NCBI GenBank assembly: GCA_003529325.1
Contig: DPVW01000078.1
Coordinates: 1 to 11,536 of the forward strand
Direction: 5' to 3'
DNA: 11,536 nucleotides
From: Candidatus Latescibacterota bacterium
Lineage (GTDB): Bacteria; Latescibacterota; UBA2968; UBA8231
Shown here: positions 1 through 7,771 of the stretch, in pieces
Numbering within the stretch: position 1 is the stretch's first letter
Layout: the number at the start of each line of letters is the position of its first letter
The notes under the pieces: model-generated
Databases searched by the model: none
What the model was told of the DNA's origin: nothing
What the model saw: the letters and a program-made list of their open reading frames with translations, nothing else
Program-made: the position numbers and the translations under genes

Positions 1-348
1 CACGATCAAAGGGGCGATGGCGACGATGGGCACCGTCTGCAGGAAGATGGCATACGGATAGAGACTGCGTTTGGCGAGCCGCGACTGCGAGAACAGAACC
101 GCCACCAGAAAACCGGTGACAAAACTGAGAACGAAACCCGACACCGCCGCCTGTGCGGTCAGCGCGGCAGCTCCCAGCAGGGCGGGCAGATGTGCAGCGA
201 CGGCGTGGCTGACGTCGATCGGACCCGGCAGCAGATAAGGTGGAATGTTGAAGAGGGTTACGGCGCCATGCCACGTACCTGCCACAAGGACGGAAAACAG
301 CACCGGCGGGACGACAGAAGAGAGCAACTGGGAGAGTCGCTCAGGCAT
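1..348 (-). CDS. ABC importer permease, NitT/TauT type (partial, C-terminus beyond window)
   Basis: Inner-membrane permease subunit of a binding-protein-dependent importer. I translated 116 codons from an ATG at 348 down to the left edge with no stop, so only the N-terminal part is present. It starts MPERLSQLLSSVVPPVLFSV, a first hydrophobic helix, then LPGP (residues 40-43). Further hydrophobic segments follow, with the SxxxxxxxYPY and QTVP (104-107) IVAIAPL pattern typical of SsuC/TauC/ThiX-family permeases. The EAA loop that contacts the ATPase lies off the window. The start overlaps the last 8 bases of the upstream ATPase gene (ATGCCTGA), so the two are probably translated in tandem as one transporter. 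The family is well supported, but the substrate cannot be told; NitT/TauT permeases carry sulfonates, nitrate, pyrimidines or other small organics. No substrate-binding protein is visible, and it may lie further left. Confidence 0.87.
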   Translation of the reverse strand, partial: MPERLSQLLSSVVPPVLFSVLVAGTWHGAVTLFNIPPYLLPGPIDVSHAVAAHLPALLGAAALTAQAAVSGFVLSFVTGFLVAVLFSQSRLAKRSLYPYAIFLQTVPIVAIAPLIV

Positions 349-1138
349 GCTCGGCTGCCATCGCCTGCGTCAGATCTGCTGACAGTTGTCTTACGAATCC
401 GGCAAAGGCGGGCGAGGTGCGCAGGTCGGCGCTACGGGGGTGGGCGAAAGGAACCTGATGCACGGCGGTGATACGACCCGGACGGGGCCCCATGATCATG
501 ACCTGTTGGCTCAGATACGCCGCCTCGTGCACGCTGTGGGTGACAAAGAGACAGGTGAAACCGCGCTTCTGCCACAGTTCGAGCAGTTCGTCATTGAGTC
601 GTTGACGGGTGATCTCGTCAAGGGCGCCGAAGGGTTCGTCCATGAGCAACAACGATGGTTCCGCTGCCAGCGCCCGGGCGATGGAAACGCGCATGCGCAT
701 GCCGCCAGACAGCTGCTGCGGATACATCTGGCCCACATCCTCGAGGCCGACCCATTGCAGAGCGGTCTCCACCCGTTGCTGGACCTCGGTTGTGGGCAGA
801 TGCCGTAGTTCGAGAGGCAAGGCGACATTGTCGCGCACCCGTCGCCACCGTAGCAGCGTCGGATCCTGCAGCACGTATGCCAGTCGACGCTCCTTTGCCC
901 GTGCTTGGCGGGGTGTCAGGCCATCGACCGTGAGCTCTCCTGAGGTCACCGTCGTCAAACCAGCGAGCAGACGCAGCAAGGTTGATTTGCCACAGCCGGA
1001 GGGCCCCACGAGTGCCACGAACTGCCCCGCCGCGATATCGAGATCGACGGTGTCGATGGCGATCATGTCGTCGTCAAACCGTTTGTGCACCTGCGTCCCC
1101 CGCAGGCAGGCACCGGATGGGGCAGCTTCTGTCATCAT
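341..1138 (-). CDS. ABC importer ATP-binding protein, NitT/TauT (SsuB/TauB/ThiZ-like) type
   Basis: Cytoplasmic ATPase that powers the adjacent permease. From the ATG at 1138 it is 265 residues, normal for the family. All nucleotide-binding elements are visible: Walker A GPSGCGKST (45-53), Q-loop Gln91 in VLQDPTLL, ABC signature LSGGM (143-147), Walker B LLLMDEP (163-169), D-loop GALDE (171-175) and switch His201 in FVTHS. The QDPTLLRWRRVRDNVALPLE stretch is typical of SsuB/TauB/NrtD proteins. I prefer the ATG at 1138 over one at 1162 because it overlaps the queE stop as TGATG and has GAGAGGGG six bases upstream. The longer start would lie inside queE. The 3' end overlaps the permease start by 8 bp. 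The gene therefore sits in a queE-ATPase-permease operon. Substrate unknown. Confidence 0.93.
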   Translation of the reverse strand: MMTEAAPSGACLRGTQVHKRFDDDMIAIDTVDLDIAAGQFVALVGPSGCGKSTLLRLLAGLTTVTSGELTVDGLTPRQARAKERRLAYVLQDPTLLRWRRVRDNVALPLELRHLPTTEVQQRVETALQWVGLEDVGQMYPQQLSGGMRMRVSIARALAAEPSLLLMDEPFGALDEITRQRLNDELLELWQKRGFTCLFVTHSVHEAAYLSQQVMIMGPRPGRITAVHQVPFAHPRSADLRTSPAFAGFVRQLSADLTQAMAAEHA

Positions 1139-1824
1139 CACGTACCCCTCTCGTTGCCCCATAGTTCGATCTGCATGCGACCGGTAAAGTTGAAGCCCTC
1201 CTGACGACAGAGTTCGGCCACGACACGACCCCGTTCGACCAGCAGATCACCATTGTCACACTGCGGCATCAGGTAGACCTGGTCCCGGGGCAGTCGCCAA
1301 CGTTCGACAAGGGTGAGGATTTCGGCCAGGTCGGCGGCGGTTTCGACGACGAATTTTACCTGCACGTCACAATCCGTCGCAAGGAATCTGGGCACGATGT
1401 CGAGGTTGAGGTTGCCATCATGCAAGGCCCGGGCCTTAGGGTGATCACTGCCGGGCCGGCTGTTGGACAGTTTGGGAGAGAGGCTGAACAGGTCTGGACG
1501 GAGTCCCTCCAAAAAGTGCGTCGCCGCCGTTTCGACGGTGATCAAGTGGCCGCCGGCGCGCATCTCGGTTACCAGCTCGGGTAGATCGCGCTGCAGCAGT
1601 GGCTCGCCGCCCGTGAGCACGGCATGTTCCACCTGAACCCATGCCTTCGTCTGTTGCAGGATCTCGGCCACAGTCAGGTGCTCACCCTCGGCATGCCACG
1701 AGGTGTGCGGTGTATCGCACCAGATGCAACGCAGGTTGCACCCGGAGGTCCGCACAAAAATGCTGGGATGACCGGCATACCGGCCCTCGCCCTGCAGACT
1801 CTGGAAGATCTCTGAAACGAACAC
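1138..1824 (-). CDS. queE: 7-carboxy-7-deazaguanine synthase QueE (radical SAM)
   Basis: Radical SAM enzyme that converts 6-carboxy-5,6,7,8-tetrahydropterin to 7-carboxy-7-deazaguanine, the ring-contraction step toward preQ0, queuosine and other 7-deazaguanines. The 228-residue product is normal length. It opens FVSEIFQSLQGEGRYAGHPS, the diagnostic QueE N-terminus. The [4Fe-4S]-binding CX3CX2C motif is Cys29, Cys33, Cys36 in TSGCNLRCIWCDTPHTSW, with Thr38 in the family's Mg-site position. The SAM-binding GGEP is at 72-75 and LSPKLSNS follows near residues 115-122. The start is GTG at 1824, chosen because the conserved EIFQSLQGEG begins immediately after it. A purine-rich AGAAGAGG lies upstream at a rather long spacing of 12. 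The gene is first in a leftward operon with the ABC importer and diverges from folE, whose product supplies the pathway's pterin. Confidence 0.95.
   Translation of the reverse strand: MFVSEIFQSLQGEGRYAGHPSIFVRTSGCNLRCIWCDTPHTSWHAEGEHLTVAEILQQTKAWVQVEHAVLTGGEPLLQRDLPELVTEMRAGGHLITVETAATHFLEGLRPDLFSLSPKLSNSRPGSDHPKARALHDGNLNLDIVPRFLATDCDVQVKFVVETAADLAEILTLVERWRLPRDQVYLMPQCDNGDLLVERGRVVAELCRQEGFNFTGRMQIELWGNERGT
1145..1152 (-). promoter_or_regulatory. Ribosome binding site deciding the ABC ATPase start
   Basis: The minus strand reads GAGAGGGG here, followed by six bases and then ATG at 1138. The site lies inside the end of queE. Together with the TGATG stop/start overlap it favours a coupled start at 1138 over the longer frame opening at 1162. 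Confidence 0.6.
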
Positions 1825-2017
1825 GTACCGCCGTTGCCTCTTCTAGCCGCCCGTGTATCTTCTGAGCCGGTCGGTATCGGCGCCGCTGTTCTGATTTCCG
1901 ATCAACGCTATCATCCGTACCAAGGACTCCCGTGTTTGTCGATACGATCGATTCGGAAGATACGGGACCGGCAGGGAGGGTCAACGATCGTGCTGACCAA
2001 TGTCTGGAAAGGACATC
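1825..2017. promoter_or_regulatory. Divergent queE/folE intergenic region, probable promoters in both directions
   Basis: This 193 bp non-coding gap lies between two gene starts that point away from each other, so promoters for both must be here or further upstream. I found only weak matches. On the minus strand TCGACA is followed after 17 bases by TACGGA. On the plus strand there are TTGTCG and GATACG near 1937-1965. No preQ1 riboswitch was recognised on the queE side. An 8-base inverted repeat (GTATCTTC at 1855-1862, GAAGATAC at 1956-1963) is present but could be chance. The regulatory role is inferred from gene layout alone. Confidence 0.35.
2006..2013 (+). promoter_or_regulatory. Ribosome binding site favouring the folE start at 2018
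   Basis: GGAAAGGA ends four bases before the ATG at 2018. The upstream in-frame ATG at 2000 has no comparable purine-rich sequence at a workable distance, so the shorter frame is preferred. Confidence 0.45.
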
Positions 2018-2557
2018 ATGGAGGAACTGTTCCGGCAGTTGATCGAGGCCGTCGGCGAAGATCCATCGCGTGAGGGGCTGCGCGAGACCCCGGGCCGCGC
2101 GGCCCGCGCAATGGAGTATCTGACCAGCGGTTATCAGCAGGATCCCAAGGTGGTCGTCAACGACGCCATCTACGAAAGCAACATGGACGAGATGGTCATC
2201 GTTCGTGATATCGAGTTGTATTCGATGTGTGAACATCATCTGTTGCCATTTATCGGCAAGTGCCATGTCGGCTACCTACCCCAGGGACGCGTCATCGGCC
2301 TGTCGAAAGTGGCGCGTGTCATCGACATCTTCGCACGCCGCTTTCAGATTCAGGAAAATCTGACGACGCAGATCGCCGAGACGATCATGGACATCGTCGA
2401 GCCCGCTGGCGTCGGCGTCATAGTCGAGGCTCGTCACCTGTGCATGATGATGCGGGGTGTCGAGAAGCAGAGCTCGCAGATGACGACATCCTGTATGTTG
2501 GGTGCCTTCCGCGACAATAGCCAGACACGCAGTGAATTCCTCAACCTGATCAACTGA
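2018..2557 (+). CDS. folE: GTP cyclohydrolase I (type IA)
   Basis: Zinc enzyme that converts GTP to 7,8-dihydroneopterin triphosphate. This product is the entry point for tetrahydrofolate and, via QueD and QueE, for 7-deazaguanines. From ATG 2018 the product is 179 residues, a normal length; an in-frame ATG at 2000 would add six residues. Zinc ligands are visible as Cys71 and His74 in MCEHHLLPF and Cys142 in [10 protein letters not shown], which align with E. coli Cys110, His113 and Cys181. The catalytic histidines correspond to His73 and His140. The family stretches [19 protein letters not shown] and [10 protein letters not shown] are intact, and the protein ends SEFLNLIN as usual. It diverges from queE, suggesting a link to 7-deazaguanine supply, though a folate role is equally possible. 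It is followed after 14 bp by an unrelated protease gene. Confidence 0.96.
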   Translation: MEELFRQLIEAVGEDPSREGLRETPGRAARAMEYLTSGYQQDPKVVVNDAIYESNMDEMVIVRDIELYSMCEHHLLPFIGKCHVGYLPQGRVIGLSKVARVIDIFARRFQIQENLTTQIAETIMDIVEPAGVGVIVEARHLCMMMRGVEKQSSQMTTSCMLGAFRDNSQTRSEFLNLIN

Positions 2558-2571
2558 GCCGGATTCGCAAT

Positions 2572-5500
2572 ATGCCCGGCGTGCGCGGGGCCTGGCTGGC
2601 GGCGTTCCTCGTCGTGCCCTGCTGTCAGCCTGTTCTTGCGGCGGTCCCGAACGCCAATCCGGAACTGTTGATCCGGTTGTCACCGGGTGCTGCCCGGCCC
2701 GCCCCACAGCTCGATTCACTGCATGCGGTCAGTGGTCTGCGAAGCCTTGAGAGGCTGCTGCCTGCCCGCGGATACGTAGCTCGTGCCGCCACAAACCCCC
2801 CGATCGAACGTTGGCTGCGACTGCGCTTCGACGGCCGCTTGTCCGTCGAAGCACTGGTACAGAGATATCGTGCTGCATCCGCCGTCGAGGCGATACAGCC
2901 AAACTATCTGCGTCGCCAAACAGCGTACCGCACAGATGATCCTCTGCTCGACAAGCAATGGAATCTCGATGCGATAGGCTGGACCCAACGAGATCCCGGT
3001 TCCGCGGCGGGGGTTCTGGTAGCCGTTGTCGATTCTGGCGTGGATGGCGACCACCCCGATCTGGCGGCGCAGATCTGGCACAATTCAGCAGAGCTTGATG
3101 GCCTCGAAGGTTTCGACGACGACGGCAACGGGTATGTGGACGACATCGCTGGTTGGGACTTCACCGATGCGCCCGGTCTTCCGGGGGATGGCGACTTCAC
3201 CGATCCGGATGCCGACCCAGAGGATGAATCCGGCCACGGCACGCATGTGGCAGGCATCATCGCCGCCGCCAGCGACAACGGCATCGGTATCACCGGCATC
3301 GCCCCTGGTGCCTCTCTCATGGTCCTGCGTGCTGGTTTCAACATCGGCAGCAGTGGCTATTTGCAGGACGACGATGTCGCTGCAGCTATCGTCTATGCCG
3401 CCGACAATGGCGCCCAGGTGATCAATCTGAGTCTGGGTGACCCCCGCTATTCCCCGCTGATGGCGGATGCGGTACGGTATGCGATCGAGTTGGATGTCGT
3501 CGTCGTTGCCGCCGCCGGCAATGAGGGCTCGGCTGAGGTCTACTACCCGGCACGTCTCGATGGCACGATCGGCGTCGCCGCCTCTGGACGAAGTGATCTG
3601 CCGGCGTCGTTCTCCAATCGCGGCACCAGTATCGACCTGATCGCGCCCGGTGTCGCCGTGCACAGCGCAACCCTCGGCGGTGGCTACGGCGATCTGTCCG
3701 GTACATCGATGGCGGCACCACATGTATCAGCTGTGGCGGCTCTCATACGGGCACGGCATCCGGAGTATTCGAGGTTGCAGGTGCTGGGTGCTCTCGTCAG
3801 CGCCGCACAGGACGTGGGGGCCGCTGGTTGGGACGAGTATAGCGGTCACGGACTGCTCCGTGTGCCAGTACCCCTGTCACCTCAACCACTGGCGGTACGC
3901 TTCGTGCGTCCTGCTACAGACCGTGAGGTCTCGGTGGACACCGTCGACATCGAAGCCCGCGTCGTGGTTCCCGAAATGGCAGAATATGACATCGACTGGG
4001 GCCCGGGTCGCTCGCCGCGACGATGGCAGGCCCTGGCGAGCGGCACCCTCGGCAGAGGGGAGGGCGAGATCGGAGCATCCTGGTTCACGGCGGGGCTTGC
4101 GCCTGGCCCGTATACGATCCGAGCCCAGCTCCTGGACGGCACGGGACGAGCCCATGAGGACCGCGTCGTTGTCGAACTGGTCAATGCCGGTGCCGCTCTT
4201 TCCGACCTGCGGTTGGCGCGTGTGCTGCAGGGCCCACGCTGGCAAGATGTGGTGGAGTGGACGACGGACCGCGCGGCGGCGGGAGCGGTGGAGCTGATGA
4301 CGGCAGGCCAACTCGCACTGCGAATTTCGGTGCCGGAAGGACGCACGCAGCAAGTCGTGCGGCTGCCTCAGGATCTGCCGCCGGGCAGCTACGCTGTACG
4401 CGTGTTCAGCGGCGAGCATTCGCTTACTGCGCAAGAGAGTCTGTTCGTGCAACCCGCCGGTGTGCGGCGGTGGGATCTGGCCACCCTCGCTCACACCCGT
4501 GAAGACGGCTACCTGTTGCCCCGATTTACCGATTTTGATGGCGATGGTCGCGGTGAATTGGTGGCTATGATCTACGGCGGCGGGGCCTATGGCTCAACGA
4601 ATTTTTTCGAGGAGGATGAACTCTCCCCGGTATTTGCGACGACGCGGCTCTTCATCCCGTGGGAGACGGGGGACTTCGACCTGGATGGCGTCACGGATCT
4701 GATGGGCGTTGATGGGCGACGGGTGCGGTTGTTCGAAGCCGAGACTGGAGAGTCCTATCCTGGACACGTCGCCTGGGAACAACGGGATGTCTGGGGTGGG
4801 GAGGTGTTCGATCTGGATGGAGATGGACGTCCGGAGATGATCCTGCGGTCGGCGACGGCAAATCTCTTCCGCATATTTGAAACCGATGGGGATAACGGCT
4901 ACGCGGAAATCGCTGCACTCGTCAATGACACGCCCGGTGAGAACGAGATGGGCGACCGACAGTCTGTCGGGGACCTGGATGGGGACGGACGTGGCGAGTG
5001 GGTGAGCGGTGACAGCGATGGGGATCTCGTCATTTTCGAGAGCGTCGCTGACAACGCGTATCGCTCTGTTTGGGTGGATCAGGTCGATGCCGAACATGTG
5101 GATGGACGCCTGTTGAGTGCAGCGGCGGATCTGGATGGTGACGGCGAGCTGGAGTTCATCTCCGGCCGCTTGCTGCGCGACCCCTTCGAGGTCGAGAGCC
5201 GCCGCTGGACGCTCTCCGTCTTTGGCGCGACCCATGACAACGACTACGAAATCGAATGGCAGGCTCAGGTCTTCGCCGGGACCTCATCGGGCAATGGCAT
5301 CACGATCACCGACCTGGATGGTGACGGTCGCCTCGAATGGGCGGTGGTCCTGGTCCCCCACCTGTATGTCTTTCAGGCGGCCGAAGAGGGCGGTTATGAA
5401 GCGGTCTGGCATACACCGGTGCGGCGCACGCATCGGCCGGCGGCAGGTGATCTCGATGGGGATGGTCGCCAGGAACTGGCCTACAATCTTGTTGCCGGTG

Positions 5501-6651
5501 GCATTGAAACGCGGCGCTGGCAAGTGCCTGGAGGGGACCTCTTCGCGCCGGCAGCGTGGGTGGCAGCACCGGCAGGGCCAGATCGAGTGCGACTCACCTG
5601 GGAAGGGGTGCGGGATGCCGTCGCCTATCGACTTCGCCGTGATGACGAGGAGGTCGCACGGATCGTCGATGACCAGGCGCTGAGATACGCCTATATCGAT
5701 TCCGCGCTGACGGCAGGCGAAAGTTATCTGTATGATCTTGCCGCCATCGCTGATAACGGTTCCGTCGGTCATCACACGCCGATCCTGAGTGTTGTGCCGG
5801 GAGCCCTGCCGAAGGTGATCGGTGCCAGGCGGGTCTCGTCAACGCAACTGACGGTAGAATTCGATCAGAGCATGGGTCTGGAGGTGGCACAACCCTTCCG
5901 CTACCGCTTGCAGCCCGAAGTGGCTACCGCCGAGGCCGTGATCGTGGATCGTTCCCGTCGCCGTGCCGTCGTTGCCTTTGCCGTGGATCTTCCCGATGGC
6001 GGCCTCGTCAGTCTGCATTTTTCAGGCCTGCGATCGGCGACGGGCGCGCCCCTGGCGACGGCGAGCGTTGACTTCGAACTCATCACACGTGTTGCCGCCA
6101 CGCGTCTGCTCGAGGTGATGGTGACAGATCCACTCGCCATGGTCGCTCGATTCGATCGGCCCCTGGCGCTGGCGGAGGCGGTGGTCATCGTCGACGGCGG
6201 GGCGATCCAGGTGCAGCATCTGGCGCTCGGGGCGGATGGTCTGTCAGTTGAGATCGAGCTGTCATCGGCGACACCCCTGCGACCTCTCGGACGACGATAC
6301 GAGGTTCAGCTGACAGGCTTCATCGACGATCTGGGGCGTGCCGTAGAGGGCCGTGCATTCGTCAACCTGCAGGCACAGCAACTGGATGAGATTCTCATCT
6401 TTCCGAATCCGGTCGATCCGCTGACTCAGCAGCTGTCCGTCGCCGGGCTGCCCTTGGGCAGCCGTGTGCAGTTGTTCACGTTGAATGGCGATCTCCTGTG
6501 GTCCGGGCAGGAGAATGACGGCGATGGCGGTCTCCAGTGGAATGGACGAAACCGCAGCGGCGAGCCGGTCGCCGCTGGGGTCTACCTGCTGCTGGCCCAG
6601 CATCAAGGTCGGTCTCGAAGGGCACGGTTCGCAGTCTTGCCTGGACGCTGA
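2572..6651 (+). CDS. Secreted subtilisin-like (S8) protease with seven-repeat FG-GAP propeller and C-terminal FlgD-Ig/T9SS-like domain
   Basis: Large (1359 aa) exported serine protease. A signal peptide (hydrophobic 7-15, likely cleavage after Ala23 in PVLA/AVP) is followed by an inhibitor-like prodomain (about 28-112, ending VEAIQPNY). The S8 catalytic domain (about 120-430) has Asp154 in VVDSGVDGDHPDL, His222 in SGHGTHVAGI, oxyanion Asn317 in AAAGNEGS and Ser379 in SGTSMAAPHVS, so it should be active. It contains the Asp-rich, calcium-site-like insert DDDGNGYVDD. Ig-like modules fill about 435-635. Seven DxDxDG FG-GAP/VCBS motifs start at residues 654, 701, 747, 801, 853, 914 and 960. A fibronectin-III-like module (about 992-1078), two Ig/SbsA-like modules (about 1080-1265) and a C-terminal domain follow. 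That domain has IFPNP, LFTLNGDLLWSG, WNGRNRSGEPVAAGVY and a basic end, like FlgD-Ig and type IX sorting tails. The Shine-Dalgarno sequence is weak. Likely a cell-surface or extracellular protein degrader; the true substrate is unknown. Confidence 0.93.
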   Translation: MPGVRGAWLAAFLVVPCCQPVLAAVPNANPELLIRLSPGAARPAPQLDSLHAVSGLRSLERLLPARGYVARAATNPPIERWLRLRFDGRLSVEALVQRYRAASAVEAIQPNYLRRQTAYRTDDPLLDKQWNLDAIGWTQRDPGSAAGVLVAVVDSGVDGDHPDLAAQIWHNSAELDGLEGFDDDGNGYVDDIAGWDFTDAPGLPGDGDFTDPDADPEDESGHGTHVAGIIAAASDNGIGITGIAPGASLMVLRAGFNIGSSGYLQDDDVAAAIVYAADNGAQVINLSLGDPRYSPLMADAVRYAIELDVVVVAAAGNEGSAEVYYPARLDGTIGVAASGRSDLPASFSNRGTSIDLIAPGVAVHSATLGGGYGDLSGTSMAAPHVSAVAALIRARHPEYSRLQVLGALVSAAQDVGAAGWDEYSGHGLLRVPVPLSPQPLAVRFVRPATDREVSVDTVDIEARVVVPEMAEYDIDWGPGRSPRRWQALASGTLGRGEGEIGASWFTAGLAPGPYTIRAQLLDGTGRAHEDRVVVELVNAGAALSDLRLARVLQGPRWQDVVEWTTDRAAAGAVELMTAGQLALRISVPEGRTQQVVRLPQDLPPGSYAVRVFSGEHSLTAQESLFVQPAGVRRWDLATLAHTREDGYLLPRFTDFDGDGRGELVAMIYGGGAYGSTNFFEEDELSPVFATTRLFIPWETGDFDLDGVTDLMGVDGRRVRLFEAETGESYPGHVAWEQRDVWGGEVFDLDGDGRPEMILRSATANLFRIFETDGDNGYAEIAALVNDTPGENEMGDRQSVGDLDGDGRGEWVSGDSDGDLVIFESVADNAYRSVWVDQVDAEHVDGRLLSAAADLDGDGELEFISGRLLRDPFEVESRRWTLSVFGATHDNDYEIEWQAQVFAGTSSGNGITITDLDGDGRLEWAVVLVPHLYVFQAAEEGGYEAVWHTPVRRTHRPAAGDLDGDGRQELAYNLVAGGIETRRWQVPGGDLFAPAAWVAAPAGPDRVRLTWEGVRDAVAYRLRRDDEEVARIVDDQALRYAYIDSALTAGESYLYDLAAIADNGSVGHHTPILSVVPGALPKVIGARRVSSTQLTVEFDQSMGLEVAQPFRYRLQPEVATAEAVIVDRSRRRAVVAFAVDLPDGGLVSLHFSGLRSATGAPLATASVDFELITRVAATRLLEVMVTDPLAMVARFDRPLALAEAVVIVDGGAIQVQHLALGADGLSVEIELSSATPLRPLGRRYEVQLTGFIDDLGRAVEGRAFVNLQAQQLDEILIFPNPVDPLTQQLSVAGLPLGSRVQLFTLNGDLLWSGQENDGDGGLQWNGRNRSGEPVAAGVYLLLAQHQGRSRRARFAVLPGR
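4525..5490 (+). repeat. Seven FG-GAP/VCBS calcium-binding repeats within the S8 protease gene
   Basis: Seven in-frame copies of a DxDxDG-type loop begin at bases 4531, 4672, 4810, 4972, 5128, 5311 and 5449, spaced 46-61 codons apart. Five are near-identical at the DNA level (GATCTGGATGGNGAYGG-like). The second copy is degenerate, with Val where the usual Asp-Gly would follow. Each loop would bind calcium between beta strands. The copy number and spacing match a seven-bladed, integrin-alpha-like beta-propeller, which is a structural inference. Confidence 0.8.
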
Positions 6652-6727
6652 GATCCTTGCCCGGATACATTGACCCCGCTATCGTAGGGCCAATACACCC
6701 ACAACCCACAGCAGATCGGTTACAACA
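6652..6727 (+). promoter_or_regulatory. Gap before the Gfo/Idh/MocA gene with a weak promoter-like sequence
   Basis: This 76 bp gap separates the protease stop from the dehydrogenase start. TTGACC (6670-6675) is followed after 17 bases by ATACAC (6693-6698), a good -35 with a poor -10. No hairpin terminator was seen, so read-through from the protease is also possible. The dehydrogenase lacks an obvious Shine-Dalgarno sequence (CGGTTACAACA before ATG). Confidence 0.25.
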
Positions 6728-7738
6728 ATGGTTCGCATCGGCATCGTCGGTATCGGCTTCATGGGCGTCACCCACTACAAGGCGATCGACAAGGTGAAGG
6801 GCGCGAAGGTCACCGCCATCAGTACCCGGGATCCAAAAAAACTGCGTGGCGACTGGCGCGCCGTGCAGGGCAACTTCGGTGGCGGTGGTGGCCAGCAGGA
6901 TCTGCGCGGCGTCGCTGCCTATGAACGGATCGAGGATCTATTCGCGGACGACAAGGTCGACCTCGTCGACATCTGCCTGCCGACAACGATGCACTTCGAG
7001 TGGACGATGGCGGCCCTTAAGGCGGGCAAACATGTCTTTCTCGAAAAGCCCATCGCCCTTGGTCTGCGCGAGTCGGATCGAATGGTCGCCGAGGCCAAGA
7101 AACGTGGTCTGCGACTCATGGTCGCCCACGTGTTGCGCTACTTTCCAGAGTATCGGCTGGTGAAAGACTTGATCGACGGCAAGGAGCATGGTCGCGTCCT
7201 GGCGGCGGATTTCAAACGCATCATCTCCATGCCTGGCTGGTGGAATCCCAAGGACCTGGCGCGCACGGGCGGACCCGCCATCGATCTGCACATCCATGAC
7301 GCCGATTTCGTGCAATATCTGTTCGGCTTACCCGAAGCGGTGACATCGGCGGGTGTTATCCGCAGGGGTGGCGTCGTCGAGCACATCGACACCCACTACC
7401 ACTTCAAGGGCAAACACCAGGTCAGTGCGTCCGGTGGTTGGCTGTCCCAGAAAGGCTGTCCATTTGAGCACGGGTATGATGTGTTCTTCGAGGATGGGAC
7501 TCTCAAGTTCAACAGTTCCTGGGGGCAGCCTCCCGTGCTGCTGACAAAAGAGGGCAAGTCACGTCGGCCGAAGCCACCCGGGAAGGACGGTTTTGTCGGC
7601 GAATTGCAGGAGGCGGTGGATGCCGTCAAGGCGGGCAAGGATTCGAAGGTGTTGTCTGGCCAAAGCGCCCGCGACAGTCTGCTCATGTGCCTGCGTGAGA
7701 TCGAGTCGGTGAAGAAAGGCCGACGAGTGAAAATGTAG
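6728..7738 (+). CDS. Gfo/Idh/MocA family NAD(P)-dependent oxidoreductase
   Basis: Cytoplasmic dehydrogenase of 336 residues, typical for the family, which mostly oxidises or reduces sugars, inositols and related polyols. The N-terminal Rossmann fold opens VRIGIVGIGFMG with the GxGxxG motif at residues 8-13. The family's EKP motif (Glu106-Lys107-Pro108, in FLEKPIAL) carries the conserved lysine. The second half has GGPAIDLHIHDADF, in which Asp186 and His190 occupy the usual catalytic Asp/His positions. The C-terminal half forms the substrate-binding alpha/beta domain. The start at 6728 is chosen because the first beta strand begins two residues later and no better start is seen. The gene follows the protease and converges on a SelA-like PLP enzyme. 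Family membership is clear; the substrate cannot be read from sequence. Confidence 0.92.
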   Translation: MVRIGIVGIGFMGVTHYKAIDKVKGAKVTAISTRDPKKLRGDWRAVQGNFGGGGGQQDLRGVAAYERIEDLFADDKVDLVDICLPTTMHFEWTMAALKAGKHVFLEKPIALGLRESDRMVAEAKKRGLRLMVAHVLRYFPEYRLVKDLIDGKEHGRVLAADFKRIISMPGWWNPKDLARTGGPAIDLHIHDADFVQYLFGLPEAVTSAGVIRRGGVVEHIDTHYHFKGKHQVSASGGWLSQKGCPFEHGYDVFFEDGTLKFNSSWGQPPVLLTKEGKSRRPKPPGKDGFVGELQEAVDAVKAGKDSKVLSGQSARDSLLMCLREIESVKKGRRVKM

Positions 7739-7771
7739 CGGCAGCGAAATTTCCAGAACCAGGTATCGCCT

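Noticed and set aside
1825..1900. Possible preQ1 riboswitch in front of queE
   Set aside because: The minus-strand leader lacks the short pyrimidine/A-rich preQ1-I pattern (a stem followed by an A-rich tail), and no class II pattern was recognised.
1855..1963. GTATCTTC / GAAGATAC inverted repeat between queE and folE
   Set aside because: Only 8 bases, 93 bases apart. By simple counting such a pair is fairly likely by chance in a gap of this size.
1682..2266. 194-codon minus-strand frame over the queE/folE intergenic region
   Set aside because: It overlaps parts of both well-identified genes in the wrong frame or strand and shows no conserved motif.
7739..7771. Terminator between the convergent dehydrogenase and SelA-like genes
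   Set aside because: Only the 8-base palindrome GAAATTTC is visible. No GC-rich stem or T tract was found.
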